Source of the DNA: Bacillus sp. USDA818B3_A
GTDB taxonomy: Bacteria > Bacillota > Bacilli > Bacillales > Cytobacillaceae
Direction of reading: 5' to 3'
Assembly: GCF_009928415.1 (NCBI RefSeq)
Contig: NZ_JAABNN010000001.1
Span: 528,086 to 592,085 of the forward strand
Length of the DNA stretch: 64,000 nt
The translations under genes were made by a program, and so were the position numbers. The notes beneath the pieces are model-generated. The model made no database searches, was not told the DNA's origin, and saw only the letters and a list, made by a program, of their open reading frames with translations. Positions 52,738 through 62,096 of the stretch are shown piece by piece; the stretch's first letter is position 1; each line of letters starts with the position of its first letter.

Positions 52738-54996
52738 TCACTTTACATTCAATAATGTGTTTTTCATCAATTCGTTCCCATACATATCATAAAGTTTTAA
52801 AGCCATCATTAAATTAAACCTTACTTCTGCATCGCTTAGCTGAATATCTAAGAGTGATTCAATTTTTTCAAGTCGATAAAGTAAGGAACTTCGATGGATA
52901 TAAAGTTCTTCAGCTGTATTTTTGACATTCCCATTGTTTTGGAGAAACGTATGAAGTGTATTAGAAAGGTCTGTATTTTTTCCTTCTGAATAGGATAGCA
53001 GGGGTCCGAGTTGTTTTTTTACAAATAAATCAATGGCTACCGAATAATTTAAATGATGAAGAATCGCATAAGAACCTAATTCATCAAATAATGTAAAACC
53101 GCTTTGCCGTAAACGACTGGTAACAATGTTTAATGCCTGGATGGCTTGTTGATAACTCACAAAATAGTCTTGCAGGTTTGTTGTGCTTCCACCCACTCCC
53201 ATTAGAACCTTGCATTTTATAGCGGTTTCTAAGGTCCACTTGTTAATTTTTGAATAAATCGATTGCCAGTGTTTTTTCGGAATAGCGCTTTCATTTTTTA
53301 ACGGAACAATTAATACATATTTCTCATCATGATAGGCAGTGATAATAGATTCATCTACTTCTTGTAAATGAGATTTAATATATTCCCATACTTGGTTTTT
53401 TTTCGACTGCTGTTCAAAGAGATTGCTTTCTTTTATCTCTCTGTCATCAAGCGTGATTGACAGAACGGCAATTTGATGACTTTGAAAAAGATCCCACTGG
53501 AAAAGATTTGCGTACTGAAGAATGCCCTCTGAATCTTCTATGTTCTCCGTAAGCAATTTATTGATAAAACTATCTTTTGCCTGCTCTTTAGCATCGAGAA
53601 CCAGCTTTTGTTTGATAAATTGGATGGAACAAATATTTCGCGACAATTCAATGGTTAAACGATCAATCTCGTCCATTTCTCCATTTGGCCTGCAGACGGC
53701 AAGAAACCCTAGTAAACTTCCTCCACCATTTATCATCAAAAAGGAGAAACTACTTGTGGAATCCTCCGGGTCTTCAATGGAAAAATAATCGAGACCTCTA
53801 TTTTCATTTCTCCTATTTTTAGCAATATCAGCGATCTGCTCTGGAAGCAGCACCCGATTCTGTTTATCAAACATACTAAACGAAATAGGCTGCATAAATC
53901 GATCATATAAGATAACTGGATTTTGAAACAAGTTTGCAAGCATGGATGTAATTCCATCAAAGTTATCAACTTCTACTGTTTCTTTCACAAGTGCTTGTTG
54001 GAAATCTAACAAAAATTGGAGACGGTTCTTACTCTCCTTTTCATTGTTAAATAGACGGGCATTTTCCAAGATAGCGGCCACATGATTCGATAATAACTCC
54101 AACATTTTTAAATCATTTTCTGTAAAAGTAACATCCTTTTTATTCTCAATATGCAACACACCAATTGTTTTTAAATCAATGACCAAGGGGAAGGTCATTT
54201 GTATTCCGCCAGGAGTCTCTAAAAACGGAAAATACTTATTAAGCATATAGTTGTCTTCGATCATGATTTTATGTGGAAACTCACTTTCTCCATAAGCCGG
54301 CGGCTGAAATACAAAACTATTTTCCTTTTCATTATATAAATATATACAAGCAAAGTCGGCATTCGTTCCCTTACCTGCTCGCATTGTCAGCTCCGCAATA
54401 TGTTTCTCAATCGGTGCATTGAGGGATAAATTCTTACTGATCCATTCAATCCCCTCAATTTTTTTCAATTGTGATTTCTTTTCTCTTGCCATCGCCATGG
54501 CTACAGCAATATCTTTACCGAATTCTTCAAAAGGCATCTCCATATCTAATAATGGAACATAATTTAAAAAACCGACAATACAAAACCCTAAATTGTAATC
54601 GTTATCATAAAGGGGCACAGTAAACCATGTTTTAACATTGGCCTCTTTAAGTATTTTTGAAAGTTGGCAGCTTTCAGGTGAGTCGGCACGATCATTTGTT
54701 AAACTCTGACGCAGAAGCTTCGGGGAACAATTATGTATTTCGATTGGAAAAGAATTTGTCACAGCAGGCAGGTTTCCGCTCCATGCTTTGGGTACAAAAT
54801 TTCCAGTTTCATTTAGGATCACACCAACAAAATCACAGTATAATTCAGAATGAAATACGGCTGTTAAATATTGGAGTACTTCATCTTCCGTATCAAATTT
54901 TATCAGTTGTCTGGCTGTGGAGCGTAAATGGTTTTCTAATTTCTTCATTAGTTTATCCTTGTCTATATACGGCATAACCCATTTCCCCTCATCCAT
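52738..54996 (-). CDS. GAF-domain PucR/CdaR-type transcriptional regulator
   Basis: A 752-residue regulator with one or two GAF-like sensor regions (about 25-320), a CdaR GGDEF-like central domain (about 480-640) and a C-terminal PucR helix-turn-helix (NNGNVKNTAEELYIHRSSLL, about 690-710). Such proteins usually activate catabolic genes in response to a small aromatic or other metabolite. Its position between the CoA operon and the transporter gene, and the palindrome shared by three neighbouring promoters, make it the best candidate regulator of that regulon. Either ATG 54996 or an internal ATG seven codons later could be the start. Confidence 0.85.
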   Translation of the reverse strand: MDEGKWVMPYIDKDKLMKKLENHLRSTARQLIKFDTEDEVLQYLTAVFHSELYCDFVGVILNETGNFVPKAWSGNLPAVTNSFPIEIHNCSPKLLRQSLTNDRADSPESCQLSKILKEANVKTWFTVPLYDNDYNLGFCIVGFLNYVPLLDMEMPFEEFGKDIAVAMAMAREKKSQLKKIEGIEWISKNLSLNAPIEKHIAELTMRAGKGTNADFACIYLYNEKENSFVFQPPAYGESEFPHKIMIEDNYMLNKYFPFLETPGGIQMTFPLVIDLKTIGVLHIENKKDVTFTENDLKMLELLSNHVAAILENARLFNNEKESKNRLQFLLDFQQALVKETVEVDNFDGITSMLANLFQNPVILYDRFMQPISFSMFDKQNRVLLPEQIADIAKNRRNENRGLDYFSIEDPEDSTSSFSFLMINGGGSLLGFLAVCRPNGEMDEIDRLTIELSRNICSIQFIKQKLVLDAKEQAKDSFINKLLTENIEDSEGILQYANLFQWDLFQSHQIAVLSITLDDREIKESNLFEQQSKKNQVWEYIKSHLQEVDESIITAYHDEKYVLIVPLKNESAIPKKHWQSIYSKINKWTLETAIKCKVLMGVGGSTTNLQDYFVSYQQAIQALNIVTSRLRQSGFTLFDELGSYAILHHLNYSVAIDLFVKKQLGPLLSYSEGKNTDLSNTLHTFLQNNGNVKNTAEELYIHRSSLLYRLEKIESLLDIQLSDAEVRFNLMMALKLYDMYGNELMKNTLLNVK

Positions 54997-55094
54997 ATTT
55001 TCTTCTTCCCTTCTTATTTTAATAGAAAAATATATTTTGAAAAGTATAACAATTCGTAATTTAGTATTTTTAGAGCTGTTTATTTTCTAATTAG

Positions 55095-55126
55095 TTAAAT
55101 CCCGAAGAACCATCTCCGGGATTTTT
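55095..55126 (-). terminator. Terminator of the AAHS transporter gene
   Basis: AAATCCCG...CGGGATTT type stem followed by Ts/As beside the transporter stop. Confidence 0.8.
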
Positions 55127-55131
55127 AGTCA

Positions 55132-56490
55132 TTATTTTGCCATTTTCAACTTCTTATCAGGAGAAGCGTTTCTTTCTTTATGATATTCTCCATGCTTTTC
55201 TTGAACAAACAACATCGCAAAACCACCAAGAACAGCAGCCGATGCAATCGCTGCAAAGTTATACTGAGGCATTAAGTTCATAGAAAGTAATACTCCCACA
55301 AATATAGGTGCTACGATTCCTCCCATTCTGCCAAAAGCCATTGTACTGCCTATTGCCGTTGATCGCATGCTGAAAGGATAATACTGAGAAACAAAAGCAT
55401 TGGACATATTTTGCACTCCTACAGAGGAAGCTCCAATCACAGAAATGTAGATAAAGGCAAGCACTGTACTTTTTGTAAATCCGATTAATGACAGGGCAAT
55501 CGCTCCACAGAAAAATAGCGGAACAAGAACTTTTTTAAAGCCCCACCTGTCTACTAAACGTCCAAAAATTAAGGTACCGGCAATCGCTCCTATCTGCATA
55601 ACTGCTGTAAAGGTGAGACTTGAGCTAAGGTCATAGCCTGACTGCATCATCAGTCTTGGTAACCAGGTATTCATAGAATAAATAAGAACAAAGGCACTAA
55701 AACAGGAAATCCAAAACATCATAGTACTCAATGCACGTTTTTCTTCAAATAACTTAATAACAGGCGAACCAGGTGCTTTAACCTGCTGTTTTTCCACTTG
55801 AATTGCTGCTTTCAAATCCAAAGTGGAATCTAACTTAAATAAAATTTTCTTTACTCTCTCTTCTTTCCCTTTCGCTAAAAGAATACCGACAGATTCTGGA
55901 ATATTTCTCATTAAAAATGGAAGAAACAATAACGGAACTCCTGCCAGCCAAAAAACGGGCTCCCAGCCTGCCGTTGGAAGAAGAGAACGGCTCGTTAAAG
56001 CAGCCACAATCGCACCAACCGAATAGCCGCAGAATACAAACGAGACGATTGCAGAACGTATACGTTTAGGAGCATATTCAGTTGTTAAGGCAATAACATT
56101 TGGCATAACTCCTCCCAAACCAATACCAGCAATGACACGAAAAACGGTAAATGTAACAGGACCGTTAGCGAAGCCAGAAAGTAAAGTAAACAAGCTAAAT
56201 ATTAATGTCGTTAATAGAATAATATTCTTACGGCCCAATTTATCTGCGGCCATTCCGAACATAATCGCACCAATCGCGGTACCAATTACGGTATAACTTC
56301 CAATGGCGCCTGCCGTGACATCTGATATCCCCCATTCCTTTATAAGGGAAGGAACAGAAGCACCGTAAATAACCACATCATATCCATCAAACATGATGAC
56401 AAGGAACATCCAAAAAACAAGCCAAAAATGATAGGAATGAAATCTACTATTATCGATTACGTTGTTTGGATTAATAGAATCTGCTTTCAT
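55132..56490 (-). CDS. Aromatic acid:H+ symporter (AAHS family MFS)
   Basis: A 452-residue 12-helix transporter. FDGYDVVIYGASVPSLIKEW (about residues 38-57) with the conserved Asp-Gly-Tyr-Asp, GMAADKLGRKNII (~82) and RLVDRWGFKKVL are those of the BenK/PcaK-like aromatic acid:proton symporters. It would import benzoate-, cinnamate- or related acids. ATG 56490 after GGAGG. Its promoter seems to be the one at 56998-57040, with a degraded ATPase gene left in between. Confidence 0.9.
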   Translation of the reverse strand: MKADSINPNNVIDNSRFHSYHFWLVFWMFLVIMFDGYDVVIYGASVPSLIKEWGISDVTAGAIGSYTVIGTAIGAIMFGMAADKLGRKNIILLTTLIFSLFTLLSGFANGPVTFTVFRVIAGIGLGGVMPNVIALTTEYAPKRIRSAIVSFVFCGYSVGAIVAALTSRSLLPTAGWEPVFWLAGVPLLFLPFLMRNIPESVGILLAKGKEERVKKILFKLDSTLDLKAAIQVEKQQVKAPGSPVIKLFEEKRALSTMMFWISCFSAFVLIYSMNTWLPRLMMQSGYDLSSSLTFTAVMQIGAIAGTLIFGRLVDRWGFKKVLVPLFFCGAIALSLIGFTKSTVLAFIYISVIGASSVGVQNMSNAFVSQYYPFSMRSTAIGSTMAFGRMGGIVAPIFVGVLLSMNLMPQYNFAAIASAAVLGGFAMLFVQEKHGEYHKERNASPDKKLKMAK

Positions 56491-56516
56491 TGTAATAACC
56501 TCCATGTTTTACTTCA

Positions 56517-56735
56517 TTATACTCCAACTGTCATAGTACCTAAATAGGTCGACATTACCTGTCGGTCAGCATTGATTTCCTCACTGGATCCATTTAATAT
56601 GATTTTACCTTGATCAAGACAAAAGGCTTTATTTGAAACTTCTAGTGCAGCTTGACATTTTGATCTAATAAAATCACCATGGTGCTTAACTTTTGAATTA
56701 TCTTTTTAATTATCAATCCCCTTTTCCTATTGAAA
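56517..56735 (-). pseudogene. Remnant of a branched-chain amino-acid/aromatic ABC transporter ATPase (LivF-like)
   Basis: Minus-strand translation gives KKIIQKLSTMVILLDQNVK in one frame and, after a frameshift, AALEVSNKAFCLDQGKIIL followed by GSSEEINADRQVMSTYLG and a stop at 56517-56519. This is the C-terminal third of a LivF-type ATPase (…ILLVEQNVKxALE…LExGxIxLEG…YLG). The N-terminal part with the Walker motifs is absent. It suggests that a Liv-type ABC importer once stood here and was lost or replaced by the AAHS symporter. The stretch 56740-56990 shows no further recognisable coding remnant. Confidence 0.7.
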
Positions 56736-56997
56736 GATAGGCACCCAAATCTTATAAGGAAATGACATCCTTTCGATAGATTCTTATTTTTATCCTTTCA
56801 CCTCCATTTTCTCAACTAGAATAGACATGAACAGGGAAGCTAACTTCTAATAATGCAATCGCTTACATATAGAAGCTGCGAAACTATTTATATGAATGAA
56901 TAAACAGTATACGCCTTCAAAAATGTCATCTAGCAAATAGCTTCTGCCTGCAAGCTTCACGCTTATATTTATGAATGTTCTGAATATTTGTAATTTC

Positions 56998-57040
56998 ATT
57001 ATAGGTGAAGGGAAAATAAAAAAATACGTACACGATGTAC
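56998..57040 (-). promoter_or_regulatory. Promoter and operator upstream of the transporter region
   Basis: Minus strand TATAAT at 57003-56998; perfect palindrome GTACA-N3-TGTAC at 57028-57040 centred 31 bases upstream. The ~60 bp around it is nearly the same as at 59118-59160. Confidence 0.65.
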
Positions 57041-57181
57041 TAAAAAACAGGATGATTTTCATTAAAATTGTGGAAACTCTTAACTCCATTTTGATCAGAC
57101 ACTTAAAAGATAACTCAAGGATCGCTGCCTTTAAGTTTGTTTAATTCAAAAGATTGATAGTTTCTCTGATCTTGCACAAGT

Positions 57182-57224
57182 AAAGAGGGGCATACCCGGA
57201 TTGCTATAGGGCACCCCCTCTTTG
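57182..57224 (-). terminator. Terminator of the tannase-like gene
   Basis: AAAGAGGGG...CCCCTCTTT stem ten bases after the stop codon. Confidence 0.8.
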
Positions 57225-57233
57225 TTTGGCTGG

Positions 57234-59039
57234 TTATTGGTTAAGTGCCGAACCCCCTGAACTTGGCTTACACTGGAAGCTTGAGGCCAGTTCCGGGTCG
57301 CCATTTGTATAGCGGGCCACAAGCGGGTATGGGCAAAGAGGACGGGAACGGTCAGGTGCCCAGGTGGATGGCACATCCAGGTTAACACCGCCCGGATTGC
57401 CCTCGCCGCGTGCTGTGGCGACAATTCGGTCTGGCGCAGAGCCGTTTTCAACCCAATCAATTAGCGCACCAAGCCCGTCAAACTGATCGGTGGCGGGACC
57501 ACCACGGACGTGCCCCATACCAGGGACTTCGAAGTAGCGGACGAACTCCTCGGCTTTGTTCTGGTAGTTCTTATCAAGATCCTCGTACCAGCGCGCCGTG
57601 TCATCCGGGGAGAAGACCCCATCCGAGGCGCCGTGCGCCACAATCATTTTGGCTCCTGAATTGCGCATCGTATCCAAATTAGTCAGGTTTGGCGGCGTCA
57701 TGAATTCCATGGCACTTTCGGTGTACAACTCGTTGGACTCGTAAATCAGCCCCGCCTGAGTGTCCACATCAAAGTTCAGAGCATAGCCAAGGGTATTCTT
57801 TAGCATGCTAGGATCGGCTGGAGGCGTTGAAAATATGAAGCCTACAGCCACGGGATCGCGCGGCCCCACAGAGCTCTGAAACTTCCAGCTGGCCCAGCCG
57901 CTCTGTACGACCCCTGGATCAAATGGGAAGGAAGAGTAGAGCTCTTCTCTCGAACTTGTTTTCGCTCCCGCGAATACATCCTTCACAACAAGCTTCTGCT
58001 CTTCCGTCAAACAGGTACCATCACGTACCACGTCGCAAGTTGGGACGTCCCGCTCAACATCGAAGACTTTCTGGCATCTCTCGCTGTCCTGCACCATGCC
58101 GTCAACCAATCGGTCAAGGCTATCACAGCGGTCGAGAATCGCTTGCGCAAGCACTTGGCGCTCAGCTTGAGGCAAAGCCGTCTCAAGGTTATCTGTGGTG
58201 GTGGCTACCTTGGCCCACTGCTGAGCTCCCCACAGTTGGGCTACCGCTGCCTTTGGCAGGTTGAATCCTGGTGCAACTGCGAGGAATCCGTCGTACTGAT
58301 CCGCATATCGGGCAGCAGCCACCATGGTGTGCCTGCCGCCGTTGGAACCTCCGGCAAAGTAGGAGCGATCGGGCACACGTCCGTACGCAGCCTTAATCAA
58401 ACTCTTAGCCATTGGAGTGAGGGTTCCGACCGCCTGATAGCCGTAGTCCAGACGGGCCTGAGGATCGAGACCGAAAAGAGGATTCTGACTTCCATTGTGG
58501 CCTGCGTCTGAGCTCATAACAGCAAATCCCATCTGAAGACCATTCTTCAACTGGCCACCTGTGATGCTGCCAAGTGCAGAAACAACAGTGCCGTCTAATC
58601 CGCCATTTGCTTGGTAGAGGAAGCGGCCTGCCCAGTCAATAGGAAGACGCATCTCAAAACCTATGGCATAGGTTTGCCCGTCTACCGGGCTTACTCGTTC
58701 ATTCATTTTGCCCTGGATAAGGCAATGCTTGCCAACCGGCTGACCGCCATTGGACAGCTTTCCTTCAGGAACAAGCTCTGCCTTTGTGATAGTGGTACGC
58801 TTAAAGTCAAAGGATAATAGTGCCTCGCACTTCTCTAATGTGCCTGGCTGAGCAGGAGATAGCTGAGGAATTGGCTCAGATGATCCCCGTTTTGTTTTTG
58901 TATCGTTTGCATTTTTTTGTGGTGTAAGTTTATCTGTTTTTAAAGCGCTTCCACTTTCCGCCATAACAAAAGAAGGAAACAAGGACATCATGACTAGAAC
59001 TATCGTTAATAGAATGGAAAAACTTTTCTTCTTGTTCAC
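57234..59039 (-). CDS. Secreted tannase/feruloyl-esterase family protein
   Basis: A 601-residue alpha/beta hydrolase with a Sec signal peptide (KKKSFSILLTIVLVMMSLFP...VMA, cleavage near residue 27). Nucleophile region YFAGGSNGGRH (Ser232), acid region AHGASDGVFSPDDTARWYE, and His in PGMGHVRGGP (about residue 520). Most family members carry a disulfide next to the catalytic residues (CS...D...HC); both cysteines are replaced here (G-S and H-V). It should hydrolyse phenolic esters outside the cell. The first ~70 codons are AT-rich like the host and the rest GC-rich. GTG start after AAGGAG. Confidence 0.88.
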   Translation of the reverse strand: MNKKKSFSILLTIVLVMMSLFPSFVMAESGSALKTDKLTPQKNANDTKTKRGSSEPIPQLSPAQPGTLEKCEALLSFDFKRTTITKAELVPEGKLSNGGQPVGKHCLIQGKMNERVSPVDGQTYAIGFEMRLPIDWAGRFLYQANGGLDGTVVSALGSITGGQLKNGLQMGFAVMSSDAGHNGSQNPLFGLDPQARLDYGYQAVGTLTPMAKSLIKAAYGRVPDRSYFAGGSNGGRHTMVAAARYADQYDGFLAVAPGFNLPKAAVAQLWGAQQWAKVATTTDNLETALPQAERQVLAQAILDRCDSLDRLVDGMVQDSERCQKVFDVERDVPTCDVVRDGTCLTEEQKLVVKDVFAGAKTSSREELYSSFPFDPGVVQSGWASWKFQSSVGPRDPVAVGFIFSTPPADPSMLKNTLGYALNFDVDTQAGLIYESNELYTESAMEFMTPPNLTNLDTMRNSGAKMIVAHGASDGVFSPDDTARWYEDLDKNYQNKAEEFVRYFEVPGMGHVRGGPATDQFDGLGALIDWVENGSAPDRIVATARGEGNPGGVNLDVPSTWAPDRSRPLCPYPLVARYTNGDPELASSFQCKPSSGGSALNQ

Positions 59040-59117
59040 AACTATTCTCCTTTCAGTTTTTATTTCATTAATAGATTGTTCACATAGGATGATAAATTCT
59101 CTGAAATGTGTAAGTTA

Positions 59118-59160
59118 ATTATAGGTGAAGGAAATTTTAAAAAATACGTACATGATGTGC
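59118..59160 (-). promoter_or_regulatory. Promoter and operator of the tannase-like gene
   Basis: Minus strand TATAAT at 59123-59118; operator GCACA-N3-TGTAC at 59148-59160 centred 31 bases upstream. Third member of the shared promoter set. Confidence 0.65.
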
Positions 59161-59205
59161 TAAAAGTGGTTGGTAATTTCGTTAAAAATGTGGAAAGTGG
59201 AATGT

Positions 59206-59256
59206 AAAAAAGCTAACAAATGGACAAATCATCCAACCTTGTTAACTTTTTTTTTT
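59206..59256 (-). terminator. Terminator after the aldo/keto reductase gene
   Basis: GTTAACAA...TTGTTAGC stem with T-tract on the minus strand, about 145 bases after the stop. The rest of 59257-59401 shows nothing recognisable. Confidence 0.65.
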
Positions 59257-59401
59257 CTTATTTTGCTTTTTTAAATCTATTTTGTAATAAAAACATAGCA
59301 ACGTTTTCCATACCGGGTCTAAAGTTAACTATTACTCCTTTGGCCACATAATTTTCTATTACGATTGTAGGTGGTAAAATTAACTCAGATTTAAGATCTT
59401 A

Positions 59402-60322
59402 TTATTTTATTACCGCACTAGGATGATCTTCTTTTACTAAATCAAGATTGGCGGCTTTGGCATTCACTTCAACTTGCTCTACACTTTTACATCCTGGTAT
59501 GACACATGTAACTGCAGGGTGTTGAAGACACCAGGCTAAAGCCCATTCTGCCATATTGACTCCCTCAGGAACTTCATTCTTCTGAATATGTTCAACTAGA
59601 CGTAACTTTTCATCTATTTCTTCTTGGTCACGTCTTTTCCTCACATTATCCTTAAACACTGCTCCAGGTTTATATTTCCCACTTAAGAATCCACTAGCTA
59701 GTGGAACTCGGGCTAATACACCCAAATCCTGTTTCATACAAGAAGGGAATACCTGCTCCTCAGGGATTTGGTCGATTCGATTATAAACCACTTGAATAGC
59801 CTTTGCACCCACTTTGGTGGCATTGGATGTCTGATAAATATTATTATTGCTGCCAATTGAAATTCCTAAGTTTCGTATTTTACCTGCTTGTACCTGTTTA
59901 TCCAGCATAGTCCATAAATCATCATTATTAAAATCTTCATCGGATCCGGAATGAAATTGATAAAGATCAATATAATCCGTTTTTAATGCTTTTAATGATT
60001 CTTCCAATTGTACACGGACTTCATCGACACTCCATGCATGCCCCCATTTTTCGTGCCAAATATGTCCGAACTTAGAAGCAATCACCCAATCTTCACGGCG
60101 ATCTCGAGATATAAAATCTCCTATGAAATTTTCAGACATATGGTTTGGGCCATAACATTCAGCTGTATCAATTAAATTAATTCCCAACTCTTTTGCTCTT
60201 GATAATATGGCATCGACCTCATTTTGATTGAAGTCTCTCCCCCAATCCCCGCCAAATTGCCAAGTACCAACTCCAACAACAGAAACGTTTAAATCTGTCT
60301 TTCCTAACCGTCTATACTTCAC
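59402..60322 (-). CDS. Aldo/keto reductase
   Basis: A 306-residue AKR barrel: LGKTDLNVSVVGVGTWQFGG (start), INLIDTAECYGPNHMSE (Asp and Tyr of the catalytic tetrad, about residues 50-60), VIASKFGH (Lys ~85), DYIDLYQFHSG (His ~122) and CVIPGCKSVEQVEVNA (NADPH site, ~275). Close to YajO/IolS-type reductases. The GTG at 60322, six bases after AGAGGTG, is the likely start; a frame from 60370 adds an unrelated tail. Physiological substrate unknown. Confidence 0.88.
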   Translation of the reverse strand: MKYRRLGKTDLNVSVVGVGTWQFGGDWGRDFNQNEVDAILSRAKELGINLIDTAECYGPNHMSENFIGDFISRDRREDWVIASKFGHIWHEKWGHAWSVDEVRVQLEESLKALKTDYIDLYQFHSGSDEDFNNDDLWTMLDKQVQAGKIRNLGISIGSNNNIYQTSNATKVGAKAIQVVYNRIDQIPEEQVFPSCMKQDLGVLARVPLASGFLSGKYKPGAVFKDNVRKRRDQEEIDEKLRLVEHIQKNEVPEGVNMAEWALAWCLQHPAVTCVIPGCKSVEQVEVNAKAANLDLVKEDHPSAVIK

Positions 60323-60667
60323 ATAAATCACCTCTAGTTCCCTGACATATTCACTGAATTTTCTTTTCATTAATTATTTCTACAAAAAGCAGATGATTCC
60401 TTTTTTTATTTCGACTACTGAAATTTTTTTAGAATTATATTTTCAAATGATTCCTTAGAGGGCTAATTCTGTCCAATTAACGCTGACTCGTAAAGGTTGC
60501 ACTCGGCTAATGATAAATATTGCAGGTCCCCCTAGATATTTTTTCTCTTTCCTATTCTGAATCTCTAAATATATTAATAGAATCTTGTTACAAATTACTA
60601 TAAATGGTTAAATGGAAGTATCATCTACTTTTTTGTAAGCGGATGCATTATAAGGAGGGGAAGCTGT
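60323..60667. other. Intergenic region between divergent genes
   Basis: AT-rich region between the aldo/keto reductase and serine hydrolase genes; apart from the ribosome site AAGGAGGGG at the end I see no operator, RNA or coding remnant. Confidence 0.5.
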
Positions 60668-61831
60668 TTGAAATCATTTGAAAAACTACATCCATTATTA
60701 AAAAGCTTTGTGGAAAAAGGTCCGGCTGGATGTGCCTGTTCCGTTTCCTACCAAGGGAAAACAGTATTTGAAGATTACATAGGATATGCTGACCTTGAAA
60801 CGGAAAAACCAATACTACCAGATACGATTTATAGAATATACTCTAATACCAAATTGGTAACGTGTGTTGCTGCCCTTATTTTATATGAACGGGGGTTGTT
60901 TTTACTGAATGATCCTCTTGAAGAGTATCTTCCGGAATTCAAAGAACCGAAAGTTTACTATAGTAATAAAAACGGAGATTTGTCGATTTCACCTGCTTTT
61001 AAATCAATCAGGGTCAAAGATCTTTTCATGATGACCTCGGGATTAACCTATCCAGGGGATGGAAATGAAACGGAACGTCAGGTTAAAATGGCCCTCGATC
61101 AATTTATAAACGACAGGGGTTCCGAAAATTTAGATGTCAGGACCCTCTCCCAGATGCTCAGCAAGGTTCCACTTGCCTTTGAACCGGGGACACAATGGCA
61201 ATATGGCTATAGTCATGATGTCTTAGGTGCGCTAATCGAAGTCGTGTCAGGTAAATCCTTTGGACAATTTCTAAAAGATGAAATTTTTGATCCTTTGGAA
61301 ATGAAAGATACATTTTTTAGAATTCCCGAGGAGAAAAAAGAGCGTCTTTGCAGCCTTTACAATCGTGATGAAAATGGGGAGTTAACTAAAAATTCTTTAA
61401 TGGATGGGAATTATCAGCCAGAAGCTAAGTTTGAAAGTGGAGGCGGCGGGTTGCTGTCGACGTTAAGCGACTATAGTCGCTTTGCCCAAATGCTGGCAAA
61501 CGGCGGCGAGCTTAATGGTGTCAAAATTTTAGGAAGAAAGACGATCGAACTAATGTCCACCAATCATCTTCAGCCGGAGGTGCTGCCTTACTATAATTGG
61601 GACTATCTGAAGGGGTATGGTTATGGATTGGGTGTCAGAGTCATGATGGATCCGCCTTTAGGTGGCAGTAACAGTTCAGTTGGAGAATTCGGATGGTGTG
61701 GTTTAGCAGGCACGTGGGTAATGATCGATCCAAAAGAAAAGCTTTCTGCTGTATATATGCAGCAAATGTTACCTAACTTTGAAGCTTACCATCATCCACG
61801 GCTTCGTTCGGCTATTTATAGTTCGCTTTAA
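60668..61831 (+). CDS. Beta-lactamase-family serine hydrolase (class C/EstB type)
   Basis: A 387-residue cytosolic serine hydrolase. The SxxK motif is SNTK in YRIYSNTKLVTCVAA (about residue 60), the YxN-like motif is YGYSHDVLG (~180), and the KTG-like region is replaced by a Gly-rich segment near FGWCGLAGTW (~350). No signal peptide, so more like an esterase or D-aminopeptidase relative than a secreted lactamase. Start TTG at 60668 with AAGGAGGGG upstream. Followed by a strong terminator; function in the region unknown, an ester hydrolase role would fit. Confidence 0.85.
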   Translation: MKSFEKLHPLLKSFVEKGPAGCACSVSYQGKTVFEDYIGYADLETEKPILPDTIYRIYSNTKLVTCVAALILYERGLFLLNDPLEEYLPEFKEPKVYYSNKNGDLSISPAFKSIRVKDLFMMTSGLTYPGDGNETERQVKMALDQFINDRGSENLDVRTLSQMLSKVPLAFEPGTQWQYGYSHDVLGALIEVVSGKSFGQFLKDEIFDPLEMKDTFFRIPEEKKERLCSLYNRDENGELTKNSLMDGNYQPEAKFESGGGGLLSTLSDYSRFAQMLANGGELNGVKILGRKTIELMSTNHLQPEVLPYYNWDYLKGYGYGLGVRVMMDPPLGGSNSSVGEFGWCGLAGTWVMIDPKEKLSAVYMQQMLPNFEAYHHPRLRSAIYSSL

Positions 61832-61916
61832 AAAAGACGTAAAGTACTGGATTATAGTGAACGAAATAGTGGAAATACAATGTGATTTGTAAACTTTAGT
61901 ATTACTATTTTACTGA

Positions 61917-61958
61917 AAAGCAATCTCTCAAGACCAATGCTGAGACGATTGCTTTTTT
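61917..61958 (+). terminator. Terminator of the serine hydrolase gene
   Basis: AAAAGCAATC...GATTGCTTTTTT with inner TCTCA/TGAGA pairing. Confidence 0.9.
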
Positions 61959-62096
61959 CTATTGATCTATGTAAGTTCCTCTATAAGGAAGCCACGTATC
62001 AATTAGCTTATTGAAGTAAAAAGCAACAGAATCCCCCTTGGCTACAAGACTTTCCTGATAAGTAGATATATAGAATTTTCCGTTAAATGGGTTTAA
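61959..62096 (-). pseudogene. Short coding remnant, GyrI-like effector-domain C-terminus
   Basis: A 45-codon open stretch without start codon on the minus strand reads NGKFYISTYQESLVAKGDSV and ends FYFNKLIDTWLPYRGTYIDQ. The WLP-x-x-G-Y ending recalls the C-terminus of GyrI-like small-molecule-binding domains, often fused to MerR or AraC regulators. No upstream part is present. Tentative. Confidence 0.35.
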
